64,000 nt of DNA from KACC-23026 sp963829575 (GCA_963829575.1 CAWHJF010000015.1:1-64000), one strand, 5' to 3'; numbered from the stretch's first letter, positions 34,109-43,343 are shown. Translations and numbers: made by a program. Notes: generated by a model not told the origin, from the sequence alone.

Positions 34109-34604
34109 TCAGAGACCCTCCTTCTTCAGATTGCAAGCTTTTCTTGATCCGAGTGAGTTTCACACCCACATTGGTTTCACTTAGGCCTGTGATCTGTGCA
34201 ATTTCTTTGTAAGGATACCCGAAATAATAGGCTAAAATGACGAGCTCACGATCTTCCTCATTCAAGGCATCCAGCGTCAGCATGAGTTCGGTGTTGGGGC
34301 TCGGTGCATCGAAGTCTTTCCTGTGCCTCATATTCTGAGCAACCCGTTTCACCAATTTCTTAACCCGGAATTTCGATCGATAACTGTCCGTTAATGTATG
34401 TTTGGCAATGGAAAACACATAGGTTTTCCAACTGCTTTCTCCTCGAAATGAATCGATTGATTGGGCTAATTTCAAAAAGCTCTCTTGCGTGAGGTCCTCT
34501 GCATCCTGACGATTTCCCGTTCGCAGATAGAAGTAGTTGAGTATGGCATCATAATAGGTGTCTATACAGTTTTTTAAGGCGTCTTCCCGATCCACCTCAT
34601 TCAA
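34095..34604 (-). CDS. ECF-type RNA polymerase sigma factor
   Basis: A 169-residue sigma-70 family protein. Region 2 includes YLRTGNRQDAEDLTQESFLKL and FRGESSWKTYVFSIAKHTLTD. Region 4 includes LNEEDRELVILAYYFGYPYKEIAQITGLSETNVG, the helix-turn-helix that reads the -35 box. Length fits ECF factors. The TTG at 34604 lies 8 nt after AGGGGGGA. It is co-transcribed with, and overlaps, a single-pass membrane protein gene, so it probably responds to an envelope signal. Confidence 0.9.
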   Translation of the reverse strand: MNEVDREDALKNCIDTYYDAILNYFYLRTGNRQDAEDLTQESFLKLAQSIDSFRGESSWKTYVFSIAKHTLTDSYRSKFRVKKLVKRVAQNMRHRKDFDAPSPNTELMLTLDALNEEDRELVILAYYFGYPYKEIAQITGLSETNVGVKLTRIKKSLQSEEGGSLNGLI

Positions 34605-34672
34605 TCAAATCCCCCCTAAAATGACAGTCATACACTTAGTCGCGCGAACCACTCAATTCCTTACACTCATTT

Positions 34673-35206
34673 TTAAAACTCATTTTTAACAAGACCAAAC
34701 ACCACGACATCTTCAAAACGGGTGCCTAACTTCTTGTGCTGCCGAAGCACCCCTTCTTTCTTCAGTCCTGCCTTTCCTAAAACCCGAATCGAACTCGCAT
34801 TCCGAGTGATGGCTTGGGCCCAAATTCTATGTAAATTAAGTTTAGAAAACCCAAATTGGATAATCGCTTTGGCGGCTTCGGTTGCAAACCCTGAGCCCCA
34901 ATAGCGTTGACCGATCCAATACCCCAATTCCCCACGTTGATTGAGTTTATCGACCCGTAATGTAAGGGTCCCGACGATCGCATTGGCTTCTTTTTGGACG
35001 ATTGCAAGTGGGTATTCGGTACCCGATTCAATTAAATTGGGTTGTGAGCGAATCCAGTTTTCGGCATGCTCCAATAGGTAAGGATGTGGCAGACCAAGTA
35101 TTTTGGCTAACACCATATCGTTTGCCAGTTCTTGAACTTTGATCGCATCCCCTTTTTCAAACCGACGCAAAATCAATCGTGATGTTTCAATGGTTTGTAT
35201 AGACAT
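34673..35206 (-). CDS. RimJ/RimL-type GNAT N-acetyltransferase
   Basis: A 177-residue acetyltransferase. It opens TSRLILRRFEKGDA, carries GYWIGQRYWGSGFATEAAKAI with the acetyl-CoA pyrophosphate loop, and continues with LNLHRIWAQAITRNASSIRVLGKAGL, the hallmark of the RimJ/YdaF group. Substrates range from ribosomal protein N-termini to small amines. The ATG at 35206 is behind AAAAGGGG; 18 upstream in-frame codons lack a site. Confidence 0.88.
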   Translation of the reverse strand: MSIQTIETSRLILRRFEKGDAIKVQELANDMVLAKILGLPHPYLLEHAENWIRSQPNLIESGTEYPLAIVQKEANAIVGTLTLRVDKLNQRGELGYWIGQRYWGSGFATEAAKAIIQFGFSKLNLHRIWAQAITRNASSIRVLGKAGLKKEGVLRQHKKLGTRFEDVVVFGLVKNEF

Positions 35207-35228
35207 GAAAACGCCCCTTTTCCTAATG

Positions 35229-35269
35229 AAAAAACCCCGTTCAATGGACATTAGAGCCAACGAACGAGG
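35229..35269 (-). terminator. Terminator after the 97-residue hypothetical gene
   Basis: On the minus strand CCTCGTTC/GAACGGGG (one G-T pair) is followed by TTTTTT, about 70 bp past the stop at 35342 and just ahead of the RimJ-type gene. Confidence 0.7.
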
Positions 35270-35341
35270 TGATCTTTTAAATTTTTATTATTATCCCATA
35301 GTTCCATCATTTAGAAAACCCTAAATTTTGAAAAATTCCGT

Positions 35342-35635
35342 TTAAACATTACCATGGAACCACTTAAGAACCCGTTTTTTGATTTTCGGCGCTGGTCTTA
35401 TATTTGGCGGGCGTTTGGGTAACTTCCCATAAGCCTTAATATAATTGATGTATAAACGCTCGACCCGCTTGTTAAAGGCCTCGGATTCAAAATACGTTTG
35501 CGACTGGGTGCCTTCTAGGGCTAAAAGATAAAGTTCTTTAACGGCCTGACCGATCTCCTCATTGAAAAGTTGGGTGACGCCAACAGGCCCTGATACTGCG
35601 CCTCCGACAACCCATACTTTGGATTTCTTTGACAA
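35342..35635 (-). CDS. Hypothetical protein, 97 residues
   Basis: A basic protein with a Gly/Val-rich start (VWVVGGAVSGPVGVTQLF), a helical middle and a Pro/Lys-rich end (PKRPPNIRPAPKIKKR). The TTG start at 35635 follows GGGGGAAA. No family is recognised. A clear terminator downstream supports its being a real transcription unit. Confidence 0.5.
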   Translation of the reverse strand: MSKKSKVWVVGGAVSGPVGVTQLFNEEIGQAVKELYLLALEGTQSQTYFESEAFNKRVERLYINYIKAYGKLPKRPPNIRPAPKIKKRVLKWFHGNV

Positions 35636-35761
35636 TTTCCCCCATTCCTTACCTACTCAATCTGTTCAACTCCACAGATTATCAAAGTCTTAAAGGTTTC
35701 TTAAAAAATTTACAGGGATCAATTGGGTCATTTCTTTTCTGAATTCCTAATCCATTCAACG

Positions 35762-35792
35762 AAAAACCGCCATCAGTAGAAATGGCGGTTTT
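35762..35792. terminator. Terminator after the carboxymuconolactone decarboxylase-like gene
   Basis: AAAACCGCCAT and ATGGCGGTTTT form a perfect 11-bp stem, with T runs on both strands; it lies 37 bp past the stop at 35829. Confidence 0.88.
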
Positions 35793-35828
35793 AAATACTA
35801 GGCAATTGAATTATAAGCGTAACCTGTT

Positions 35829-36200
35829 TTAATGGACGTGGCGTAATTCATCCATCGTGTCTTGGACCAGTGTGACGGCTTGGCTCATGGCCGAGCCGCC
35901 TCCGAAAGCCGCTGTGACCCCAACGGTTTCAAAAATTTCTTCATCACTACACCCTTGATCAATACACCCTTTAGTATGGTAAACAATACAATATTCGTCT
36001 TGAGAAAACAGACTGATGCCAAGCGCAATCAATTGTTTCTGTTTCTGGTTGAGTACGCCTTCTTTAAAGCAGGCTTCGGTAAAGCCGTTAAAAGCCGCTG
36101 CAATCTCGGGCATTTTTTGTGTAAAACGCCCTAAACCCTCTTTATAATCTAATAAAACCTGCTCAGATAGGTTATGGACGTGATCTAGGTTTTCCTCCAT
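35829..36200 (-). CDS. Carboxymuconolactone decarboxylase (AhpD-like) family protein
   Basis: A 123-residue helical CMD/AhpD-like protein. The region EYCIVYHTKGCIDQGCSDEEI matches the AhpD-like core, where a Cys and a nearby His support peroxidase or thiol-disulfide chemistry; here the spacing is Cys-x3-His. C-terminal AAFGGGSAMSQAV fits the family. The preferred ATG at 36200 has AAAGGAGG 7 nt upstream. The substrate is unknown; it is monocistronic. Confidence 0.85.
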   Translation of the reverse strand: MEENLDHVHNLSEQVLLDYKEGLGRFTQKMPEIAAAFNGFTEACFKEGVLNQKQKQLIALGISLFSQDEYCIVYHTKGCIDQGCSDEEIFETVGVTAAFGGGSAMSQAVTLVQDTMDELRHVH

Positions 36201-36360
36201 GATCAAACCTCCTTTATTTCAATCCTTGTTAGTTTGCAGGATTTTAACCCTTTTATCCCTAATAGGACGCCTTCTAAAGTTACCAATTGTTTAACCAATC
36301 TCCATTAATTTTTAAGAATGAAGCCAAATAAACGGTGCAATCTAATTAGGAGGTGACGTA

Positions 36361-37386
36361 ATGAAACCATTTATGCCAAAACTCATTTATGTGGAACCTG
36401 GTGCCCTTGAGTATGAACTTGGGCGAGAGCTTGTCGATAAATTTGAAAAAATGGGGCTTGAAATCCAAGAAACCACCTCACACAACCAAATTCGAAATTT
36501 ACCAGGAGACAATGAATTTCAAAAGTATCGAAATGCGAAATCCACGCTGGTAATCGGTGTTCGAAAAACGCTCAAATTTGATACGTCTAAGCCTTCAGCC
36601 GAGTACGCGATCCCTTTGGCAACCGGTTGTATGGGACATTGTCATTACTGCTATCTCCAGACGACGCTTGGAACGAAGCCTTATCTTCGAACGTACGTGA
36701 ACCTAGATCAGATTTTTGATCAAGCAAGAAAATATATCAATGAGCGAGAGCCTGAAATCACGCGTTTTGAGGCTTCCTGTACGTCAGATATCGTCGGCAT
36801 TGATCACTTAACCCATTCGTTGTTTAAGACGATTGAATTTATTGGAGAAACCAATCTTGGCCGACTTCGATTTACGACCAAGTACGCCCATGTGGATCAT
36901 CTACTCACGGCCAAGCATAATGGAAACACGCGCTTCCGTTTTAGTGTCAACTCACCTTATGTTGAAAAATATTTAGAACCTGGTACGTCCCGAGTGGCTG
37001 AACGAATCGAAGCCGCAGCCAAAGTGGCCGACGCTGGCTACCCGCTCGGCTTTGTGGTTGCGCCGCTCTATCGTCATGACAATTGGGAAGCGGACTACAG
37101 GACGCTTTTTCAACAAATTGATCGAACGTTAAGCCAAGAGCAACGTAAAGGTCTCACGTTTGAGCTTATTCAACATCGTTTCACGAAGCCCGCCAAAAAA
37201 GTGATCGAAAGTCGGTATCCGAACTCCAAGCTCGAAATGGACGAGGAAAAACGACGCTATAAATGGGGACGGTATGGAATCGGGAAATACATTTACCAAA
37301 AAGATGAAGAAACCGAACTCAGAGAAACGATTGAAAGTTATATTGACGAGTACTTTCCGGATGCAAAAATCGAATACTTCACATAA
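36361..37386 (+). CDS. splB: Spore photoproduct lyase
   Basis: A 341-residue radical SAM enzyme that reverses the spore photoproduct (5-thyminyl-5,6-dihydrothymine) during germination. The 4Fe-4S cluster is bound by Cys90, Cys94 and Cys97 (CMGHCHYC). The conserved hydrogen-donating cysteine is at about 140 (FEASCTSD). Length equals B. subtilis SplB. A perfect AGGAGGTG precedes the ATG. No splA lies upstream, so it is a single gene. Its presence is strong evidence for a spore former. Confidence 0.96.
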   Translation: MKPFMPKLIYVEPGALEYELGRELVDKFEKMGLEIQETTSHNQIRNLPGDNEFQKYRNAKSTLVIGVRKTLKFDTSKPSAEYAIPLATGCMGHCHYCYLQTTLGTKPYLRTYVNLDQIFDQARKYINEREPEITRFEASCTSDIVGIDHLTHSLFKTIEFIGETNLGRLRFTTKYAHVDHLLTAKHNGNTRFRFSVNSPYVEKYLEPGTSRVAERIEAAAKVADAGYPLGFVVAPLYRHDNWEADYRTLFQQIDRTLSQEQRKGLTFELIQHRFTKPAKKVIESRYPNSKLEMDEEKRRYKWGRYGIGKYIYQKDEETELRETIESYIDEYFPDAKIEYFT

Positions 37387-37389
37387 AAA

Positions 37390-37421
37390 AACAGGCGCGA
37401 GAAAGGTGTATCGCGCCTGTT
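37390..37421. terminator. Terminator between splB and the SNF2-DUF1722 operon
   Basis: AACAGGCGCGA and TCGCGCCTGTT form a perfect 11-bp stem between converging genes. The T run is best on the minus strand, ending the SNF2-DUF1722 transcript; on the plus strand it can serve splB. Confidence 0.88.
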
Positions 37422-37427
37422 CCTGTT

Positions 37428-37955
37428 CTAATCGAATTCAAATTTAATTTCTGACTCTGAAAACCGCAAGTGGTCCCCATACCATTCCCACGTATAAGGT
37501 GGATCGGTTTTCCCTTCAATTTTTAACGATGCCGGAACTTGGTTAAATGGGATTTCACGTCTCCATAAGCGCGACGTCATAAGGTAGTCGACTTGATAGT
37601 GCTTTGTCCACTCATGTAGAACAGACAACGCGTCTGCCGGCTTGTTTTGAATCAGCGTATGGACCTTCTGCCGTTCTTCTGATTCCATCCTTTTTTTGAA
37701 ATAACCCAGGACATGAAAAAGTGCATTTGAGAGTCCGGGGAGATCTGTCACTCTCGCGTTTCCAAATTGTGCCTCAGTTTCCTTTAAACACTCGAACGCA
37801 CGCTTTAATTGGAGTTGCTCTTGGCGAAAATAGCCTCTCAATGCTAAATAAATCTTTTGGTCAACCGCCATCGTCCAATATTTACTTGCCGCCCAAACCG
37901 ACTCAGCTGCTTTTTTTACAGCGTTCTCTTGTGTGCAGATCACGCCCTTACTCAC
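37428..37955 (-). CDS. DUF1722 (YbgA-like) protein
   Basis: A 175-residue protein with the DUF1722 pattern: WAASKYWTMAVDQKIY near the N-terminus, then HVLGYFKKRMESEERQKVHTL and a C-terminal LHEWTKHYQVDYLMTSRLW. In E. coli the relative YbgA is encoded beside the photolyase gene phr, and the domain is also found fused to DUF523; its activity is not settled. The GTG start at 37955 overlaps the SNF2 stop in a GTGA arrangement, indicating translational coupling. It converges on splB, another photoproduct-repair gene. Confidence 0.7.
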   Translation of the reverse strand: MSKGVICTQENAVKKAAESVWAASKYWTMAVDQKIYLALRGYFRQEQLQLKRAFECLKETEAQFGNARVTDLPGLSNALFHVLGYFKKRMESEERQKVHTLIQNKPADALSVLHEWTKHYQVDYLMTSRLWRREIPFNQVPASLKIEGKTDPPYTWEWYGDHLRFSESEIKFEFD

Positions 37956-40900
37956 ACTTCCCACTCCAAATTCCCAGTTAAAATCTGTTTTAATTCCTCA
38001 TCGCTTAGCTTCGGCTGTTCAGGGCGATCCGAATCAATCATTTCGTCAATCAACGCCCGTTTTTTATCTTGTAACTCACTCATTTTCTCTTCAACGGTAC
38101 CTGTAGAAATCAACTTGATGACTTGAACGTCTTTCTTTTGCCCCATTCGGTAAGCCCGGTCGGTCGCCTGCTCTTCCACAGCGGGATTCCACCACGTGTC
38201 ATAGAGAATCACCGTGTCCGCTCCTATCAGATTGAGCCCTGTGCCGCCCGCCTTCAAAGAAATCAAAAACACATCACGCTCCCCACCATTAAATTGATTA
38301 CAGAGAGCCACACGTTCTTCTGATGGCGTTTCTCCATCCAAATAAAAAAAAGAACGGCCTTGTTTAATGAGTTCGCGTCGGATCAACCCTAACATTTTCG
38401 TAAACTGTGAAAAAACCAACACCCGCCGGCCAGAATGCTGGGCTTGATCAAGTAGGGACAACAAATGCTCGAATTTCGCCGAACGTCCGGAATACCCATC
38501 AATAAACAAGCTCGGATGACAACAGATCTGTCGCAACCGCGTTAATCCTGCTAATATTTTAATGCGATTTTTATTTCGCGTCTCTTGATCCAGATGCTTC
38601 AATGTGTCGTGGCGCAGCTTCGCTAAATAGGCGGCATACAAAGATTTTTGTTCCGGAAAAAGATCTACCGGGTCCGTTGCTGCGTGTTTTTCAGGAAGTT
38701 CCGACAACACCTCTCGTTTCATCCGTCTCAACATAAAAGGTCGAATTCGCTTTGTGATGTCAGCTTTAGACAGGGTGCTGAATTCTCGAATGCTCAAGAA
38801 GAGTTCCGGAAACACGACATGGTACACCGCCCACAATTCTTCAAGCGCATTCTCAAGCGGCGTCCCGGTTAACGCAAATCGATGATCCGCATCCAAACGC
38901 TTAACCGTTCGTGCCGTTTGTGACAAAGGATTTTTAAAACTCTGCGCTTCGTCAAAGAAAATGGTGTGGAATGCCGTTTTTTCATAGGCACTGACATCGC
39001 TTCGGACCATCGGATAAGACGTGATGAACACGTCCACACCGTCCTGCGCTTTCAATAAATTGCGTCTTTTTTTCGGTGTGCCCTCGATAATTTTGGTATT
39101 CGTTTCCGGTGCAAAGGTTTGGAGTTCGTTCAACCAATTATAGGTTAAGGAGGACGGGCACACGATGAGAATCGGCCGGCCGGTGTTCCGAACCGCCGCC
39201 AATTCCGATTCGATATAGGCGATCGCCTGAACGGTTTTACCGAGTCCCATGTCATCCGCTAACACGCCGCCAAATCCATAGTGGGCAAGCGTTTTAAGCC
39301 ACTTGAATCCCGTTTTTTGATAAGACCGCAAGACCGATTCAAAGCGTTTCGGCACGTCGAACTCGGCACGCTCAGGATGGCTGAGTTTTTCGAGTACCGC
39401 TTGATAAGACTCGTCGAATTGGAAAATGTCGCGTCCTTCAACGGACTCCAACAGTTCCAGACTTGAAGCAAATGTTAAATTCAAGCCAGACAAAAGGTCT
39501 TCAGCCGTGATTTTCGGTTTAAGCAGCAAGCGGCGCACCTCATCAAAGTCCTCCGTTTCGAGCGACAGAAGCGTATCATTTGGTAGCCGGTAATACTGCT
39601 TTTTTTCCTCAATCGCCCCGAGCACGCTACGAATGTCGTCATTCGAAATACCCTCCATCTCAAACTTGAATTCGAGCCAATTCGTGCGATCTTTTTTGAC
39701 TCGAACCCGAATTTGTGGACGAAAAGTATTCTTTGACACACGCGTGCGAACCGCCGTTGTGGCGAGCACCTCAACCCATTTTTGAAGCTTCGGCAACTGC
39801 TGGGTCAGAAATTGAAACTCAAGCGCTTCATTATGCAAATAAAATCCGCCGTCTGTTTCGGTAAACTGACTTTCTTTTATTAGAGCCAGTATATGCGTTT
39901 CTTTCTGTAGGTCGCGCTCGACAAACAATTCGGAGTGAGCCGTTTGATCGTCAAAAGGGTCAATAATTAATTCGTTGTAATGAAATTCAAGCCCGGCAAG
40001 CAAGCGATTTCGAATCCGATCTAGATAAAGCTTAGCTTTCAGCTCAGGTGGTTTATAGGTGTTTCGCAACACTTCCACCCCAATGACCCGACCTAAACGC
40101 CTTAAACTCGGTAAAATCTGTTTCTTAATCACTCCAGATTGGCGCTTTGGAATGGTAATAACAGGACCGTGTTGTGCCGCCAACATACGTTGGACGTCCC
40201 ACAAGCGCGTCGCATCTTCCGTTTCAAGTCGTTTAAAAAGACCCTCACACCAAGCCAAACCGTAGTCTTTTAAAACGAACACCTCATCCAAACCTTGAAT
40301 CAAAAGCTGAATCGACTCCGCGTCTACTTCTTCAAATTGAAAAGTTAAAGGCAACAAGTCTTCTAATGTACGGTAACCAGAATAGGCGCTTCCTTTAAAG
40401 GTAATTGTAAACTCGACAGAAGGCGTTAGGTGCTGAACGAACCGATGCCAAACAGATGGCAGAAGGATCAGCTGGTTTGGGTTCGTTCGTTCCGTTTTTT
40501 CGCCAGAATCTTTTGAAGTAGACGTCTCATCTTCTGCACACACGATCAATTCCTGAATCAGTGGCTCAACCGTTTTTGAGAAACAATAGTGATTCAAATC
40601 AAACGTGCGGGCCTGACTCAATGGATAGGCTTGTCCGGCCTTTAGACTGAGCAGAAATTCCTGAATCGATTGGACCGGAAGCTCGTCAACTTGTAGTGAC
40701 ACCCCCATAACCGGATGATCAGTTTCTAGATCGAGCACATGCGCCTGAATCTTGAGTGACACACGCGTCCGTGTTTCAAAATGTGTCTGCTCACTAATGG
40801 CTCGCGTGTTTCTTTTTTTATCAAAAATGGTCAGAAAATCTTGCGAGGCATCTTTTCCTGAATGCATGCGTCTCGGCTTGATTTTCGGTACCCCTGTTTG

Positions 40901-41182
40901 CTTTTGCTGCTGATGATAAAGCGCGATCAGGACGCTCGCAATATGTTGGCAGTCTTGATCGACGGACGCTAATTTAGGACAGCTGCAATCGGTTTTTAAC
41001 TCATTATTCGGATTGGAAATGCTGACATGAAAGTCTTCATTCCCTTTCACAACCGCCTTCCAATAGTCGGGTTGAATCACTTGAACTGACACTTTATTTT
41101 TATAATAAAAGGACTCGCCTCGTTTGAAGGAGACCGTCCCGCAGCGGTCGAGGATGGTTTTGATGGTCAACTCTGGGCCCAC
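37952..41182 (-). CDS. SNF2-family helicase with N-terminal SWIM zinc finger
   Basis: A 1076-residue protein. A SWIM finger lies at about 66-80 (Cys66, Cys68, Cys78, His80), followed by a long bacterial SNF2-associated region, then the ATPase. The ATPase shows the Walker A motif DDMGLGKTVQA, DEAQ-type Walker B (FFDEAQSFKN), ALTGTPLEN, and C-terminal helicase motifs GTGLNLIGADTV and QATDRAYRMGQ. These are DNA translocases or remodellers, thought to act in DNA repair or RNA polymerase recycling. The start is GTG at 41182 with AAGGAGGA. It is the first gene of a two-gene operon with DUF1722. Confidence 0.92.
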   Translation of the reverse strand: MGPELTIKTILDRCGTVSFKRGESFYYKNKVSVQVIQPDYWKAVVKGNEDFHVSISNPNNELKTDCSCPKLASVDQDCQHIASVLIALYHQQQKQTGVPKIKPRRMHSGKDASQDFLTIFDKKRNTRAISEQTHFETRTRVSLKIQAHVLDLETDHPVMGVSLQVDELPVQSIQEFLLSLKAGQAYPLSQARTFDLNHYCFSKTVEPLIQELIVCAEDETSTSKDSGEKTERTNPNQLILLPSVWHRFVQHLTPSVEFTITFKGSAYSGYRTLEDLLPLTFQFEEVDAESIQLLIQGLDEVFVLKDYGLAWCEGLFKRLETEDATRLWDVQRMLAAQHGPVITIPKRQSGVIKKQILPSLRRLGRVIGVEVLRNTYKPPELKAKLYLDRIRNRLLAGLEFHYNELIIDPFDDQTAHSELFVERDLQKETHILALIKESQFTETDGGFYLHNEALEFQFLTQQLPKLQKWVEVLATTAVRTRVSKNTFRPQIRVRVKKDRTNWLEFKFEMEGISNDDIRSVLGAIEEKKQYYRLPNDTLLSLETEDFDEVRRLLLKPKITAEDLLSGLNLTFASSLELLESVEGRDIFQFDESYQAVLEKLSHPERAEFDVPKRFESVLRSYQKTGFKWLKTLAHYGFGGVLADDMGLGKTVQAIAYIESELAAVRNTGRPILIVCPSSLTYNWLNELQTFAPETNTKIIEGTPKKRRNLLKAQDGVDVFITSYPMVRSDVSAYEKTAFHTIFFDEAQSFKNPLSQTARTVKRLDADHRFALTGTPLENALEELWAVYHVVFPELFLSIREFSTLSKADITKRIRPFMLRRMKREVLSELPEKHAATDPVDLFPEQKSLYAAYLAKLRHDTLKHLDQETRNKNRIKILAGLTRLRQICCHPSLFIDGYSGRSAKFEHLLSLLDQAQHSGRRVLVFSQFTKMLGLIRRELIKQGRSFFYLDGETPSEERVALCNQFNGGERDVFLISLKAGGTGLNLIGADTVILYDTWWNPAVEEQATDRAYRMGQKKDVQVIKLISTGTVEEKMSELQDKKRALIDEMIDSDRPEQPKLSDEELKQILTGNLEWEV

Positions 41183-41220
41183 AGAATCTCCTCCTTTTCA
41201 AAGTATTGTACCACAGAAAA

Positions 41221-41500
41221 AGGGGCGGTTCCCCGTCGGGTGTTTGGCTTTATTTGTGCTACGGGAACAATCGGAGGCTCTTTCAGTTCCCGTAGCTGTT
41301 TTTCTTTCTCGTTTCGGGAACTACGACTACGTTTCAGTTCCCGTAGGACTCTCGATCTCCCGTTTCAGGCACTATTGCGTCCACTCAGTGCTTGTCCGCA
41401 ATTTCCACATATAATACGGGAACTAACCCCCTCGGTCAGTTCCCGTATGGCTACCTTTATATAGTTTCGGGAACCGTCGTCCTGTGTTCCCGGTCCCATT
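41221..41500. repeat. Cluster of four CGGGAAC…GTTCCCG hairpin units
   Basis: Inverted repeats occur at 41259-41295 (10-bp arms CTACGGGAAC/GTTCCCGTAG), 41315-41343 (CGGGAACT/AGTTCCCG), 41414-41448 (11-bp arms ATACGGGAACT/AGTTCCCGTAT) and 41468-41492 (CGGGAAC/GTTCCCG). Arms are conserved while loops differ. The cluster fills the 357-bp gap upstream of the SNF2 gene, and a related fragment occurs at 8930-9020. It resembles REP-type palindromic repeats. No gene is present in the gap. Confidence 0.75.
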
Positions 41501-41539
41501 AGAATTGAAATACCGCGCCCTATTCATTTGCCAGATTCA

Positions 41540-43153
41540 TTAAGAGTGCGCGTTCAACGCCATCTGAATCTGTTCCAATAATTTCTGACCATTTGGCGTT
41601 CCTAGCCCGGTACATGCATCCCACCCTTGATTGGCTCGGTATGCATTCGGAAGCCAACTGGTGTCGTTTGTTCCATTTATTATATCATGAAATGCGGATT
41701 GTTCGACATGTTGATTATAAATAATCGGATTAAGAAAGCCGACATCTTGGCCCAATTTTTGATTCAAAATGGCAATTAAACCAGCCCACAAAGGTGCAAC
41801 CGCGCTTGTTCCACCAACAATCATCATCTTTCCATCTACCAATACCTTGTATCCAGTGGTTGGGTCCGCATCACCCGCGACGTCTGGCACACCTCTACCT
41901 GTTGTTCCGCCCGGATTGGCGTTAACCGGAATATTAAACCCTTTTTGCCAATCTGGTAGTGGAAAGACTTCACTCACGCCCCCACCGGTTGCACTCGAGC
42001 GACTTTCATCCCATACCACTTCCCTCGTAATTTGACCATTCGACGCGAACAACTCGGTGCCACCACACGCGAGCACATGAGGACTTGACGCTGGGAAATC
42101 CACATGGACGCGACCATCCGAAGCGCCATCGGAGGACCCTTGATCGCCGGCGGCAGACGTAACGGTCACGCCAAGTTTAGCAGCATCTTGAAACGCCTGG
42201 TCCATCGCATCCATCGCTTGCTTCGTCCAATTCGCTTCAGCACTCCCCCAACTGATTGAAAGGACAGACGGGTTGTTATTCTTATCATGAATCGCGGTAT
42301 TAATTGCATTTAAAAAACCAGCGTCTGTGTTCGGTGCAAAGTACACCACAATGTTCACACCCGGAGCCACAGCACCGGCGACCTCGATATCTAACACCAC
42401 TTCTCCATCTGCACTGTTCGGATTACCGGTGGGCGTGTTGGTTGCCCCATCAACCGAAACGGAGGTGACCGTAGGAGTTGGTAGTCCAAGCGAGCCAAAA
42501 TAGTCACTCAAGTCCTTCTCGTTATAACCGCCCCCCAGTTCAATGATTCCAATGCATTGTTCTGAGAGGTTAGAAGCTTGAGGGAAATTATAAAGGGAAG
42601 CGACCTCGTTCGGATTAAAAGGTTGAGGCTGATTCTGTGATGAGGCTACTGCCCTTATTTCACCTTCCTCTAAAATATGAAAATGTGGCGTCAGTTGTGG
42701 GCGATTGTCTAATCCGAGTACGACTTTAACAATTTCGTTTAATGGTTCAGGCAATGACACCTCATCTCGATGACTTCTAAACTCATAATCAGGATGCTCA
42801 AAATGCTCCAGATCAATTTTGAACGCCTGATTGAGGTCGGCAACTTTTCCTGATAGTTTCATTGTTCCCGCTTCAGGGTGAACAGCCGTTTCATTGAGAT
42901 GATGAGCGGCTGCAAAAGCACGAATGCGTTTAAGATCCTCTTCTTTGGCACCGAACACGTTCTTAAAAGAAGTGCGGTCCATTTGAATTAATTTTTCAGA
43001 GTTTGAGTGAGGACGCCTTACAACTAGCGTCACTTCAATGGTTTCGTTTGGATCAACTGGACCCTTACTTTGAATTGGAACATTAGGGTTCTTCACGCGA
43101 CCACCTAAATGTTCAACATGACCTTGTTCCTTTTCGCGTTTCGAATTGTCCAA
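41540..43153 (-). CDS. S53 family serine-carboxyl peptidase (kumamolisin-like)
   Basis: A 537-residue sedolisin-family proenzyme. The activation domain occupies about 1-170, then comes the catalytic domain. The Ser-Glu-Asp triad is Glu251 and Asp255 in ADGEVVLDIEVAG and Ser450 in GGTSAVAP; the oxyanion Asp is Asp337 in SAAGDQGSSDG. The calcium site is formed by FHDII and WDACTGLGTPNG near the C-terminus. These enzymes act at acid pH, usually outside the cell. No classical signal peptide is visible; the start (MDNSKREKEQ) is charged, as in kumamolisin precursors. It is monocistronic. Confidence 0.93.
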   Translation of the reverse strand: MDNSKREKEQGHVEHLGGRVKNPNVPIQSKGPVDPNETIEVTLVVRRPHSNSEKLIQMDRTSFKNVFGAKEEDLKRIRAFAAAHHLNETAVHPEAGTMKLSGKVADLNQAFKIDLEHFEHPDYEFRSHRDEVSLPEPLNEIVKVVLGLDNRPQLTPHFHILEEGEIRAVASSQNQPQPFNPNEVASLYNFPQASNLSEQCIGIIELGGGYNEKDLSDYFGSLGLPTPTVTSVSVDGATNTPTGNPNSADGEVVLDIEVAGAVAPGVNIVVYFAPNTDAGFLNAINTAIHDKNNNPSVLSISWGSAEANWTKQAMDAMDQAFQDAAKLGVTVTSAAGDQGSSDGASDGRVHVDFPASSPHVLACGGTELFASNGQITREVVWDESRSSATGGGVSEVFPLPDWQKGFNIPVNANPGGTTGRGVPDVAGDADPTTGYKVLVDGKMMIVGGTSAVAPLWAGLIAILNQKLGQDVGFLNPIIYNQHVEQSAFHDIINGTNDTSWLPNAYRANQGWDACTGLGTPNGQKLLEQIQMALNAHS

Positions 43154-43343
43154 TTTGAATCCTCCTTATTTTTAAAAAATTGAGTTCTTTACTATTCTCG
43201 CATATTAAAAGAGTTCCTTCTTCGGACAACGGTTTAATTTTGGAATATTAAGGGACTCGCCTAAAATGTCCCTATGTTCCACTTAAACTATTAAAACCCG
43301 CCCCAATACATGACGATTGAATTCAAAATGATTTTTCAAGCCA

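Noticed and set aside
36316..36344. Sigma-G promoter (GAATG-N17-CAATCTA) for splB
   Set aside because: The match is good, but the start point would fall inside the AGGAGGTG ribosome binding site, so a functional leader would be impossible.
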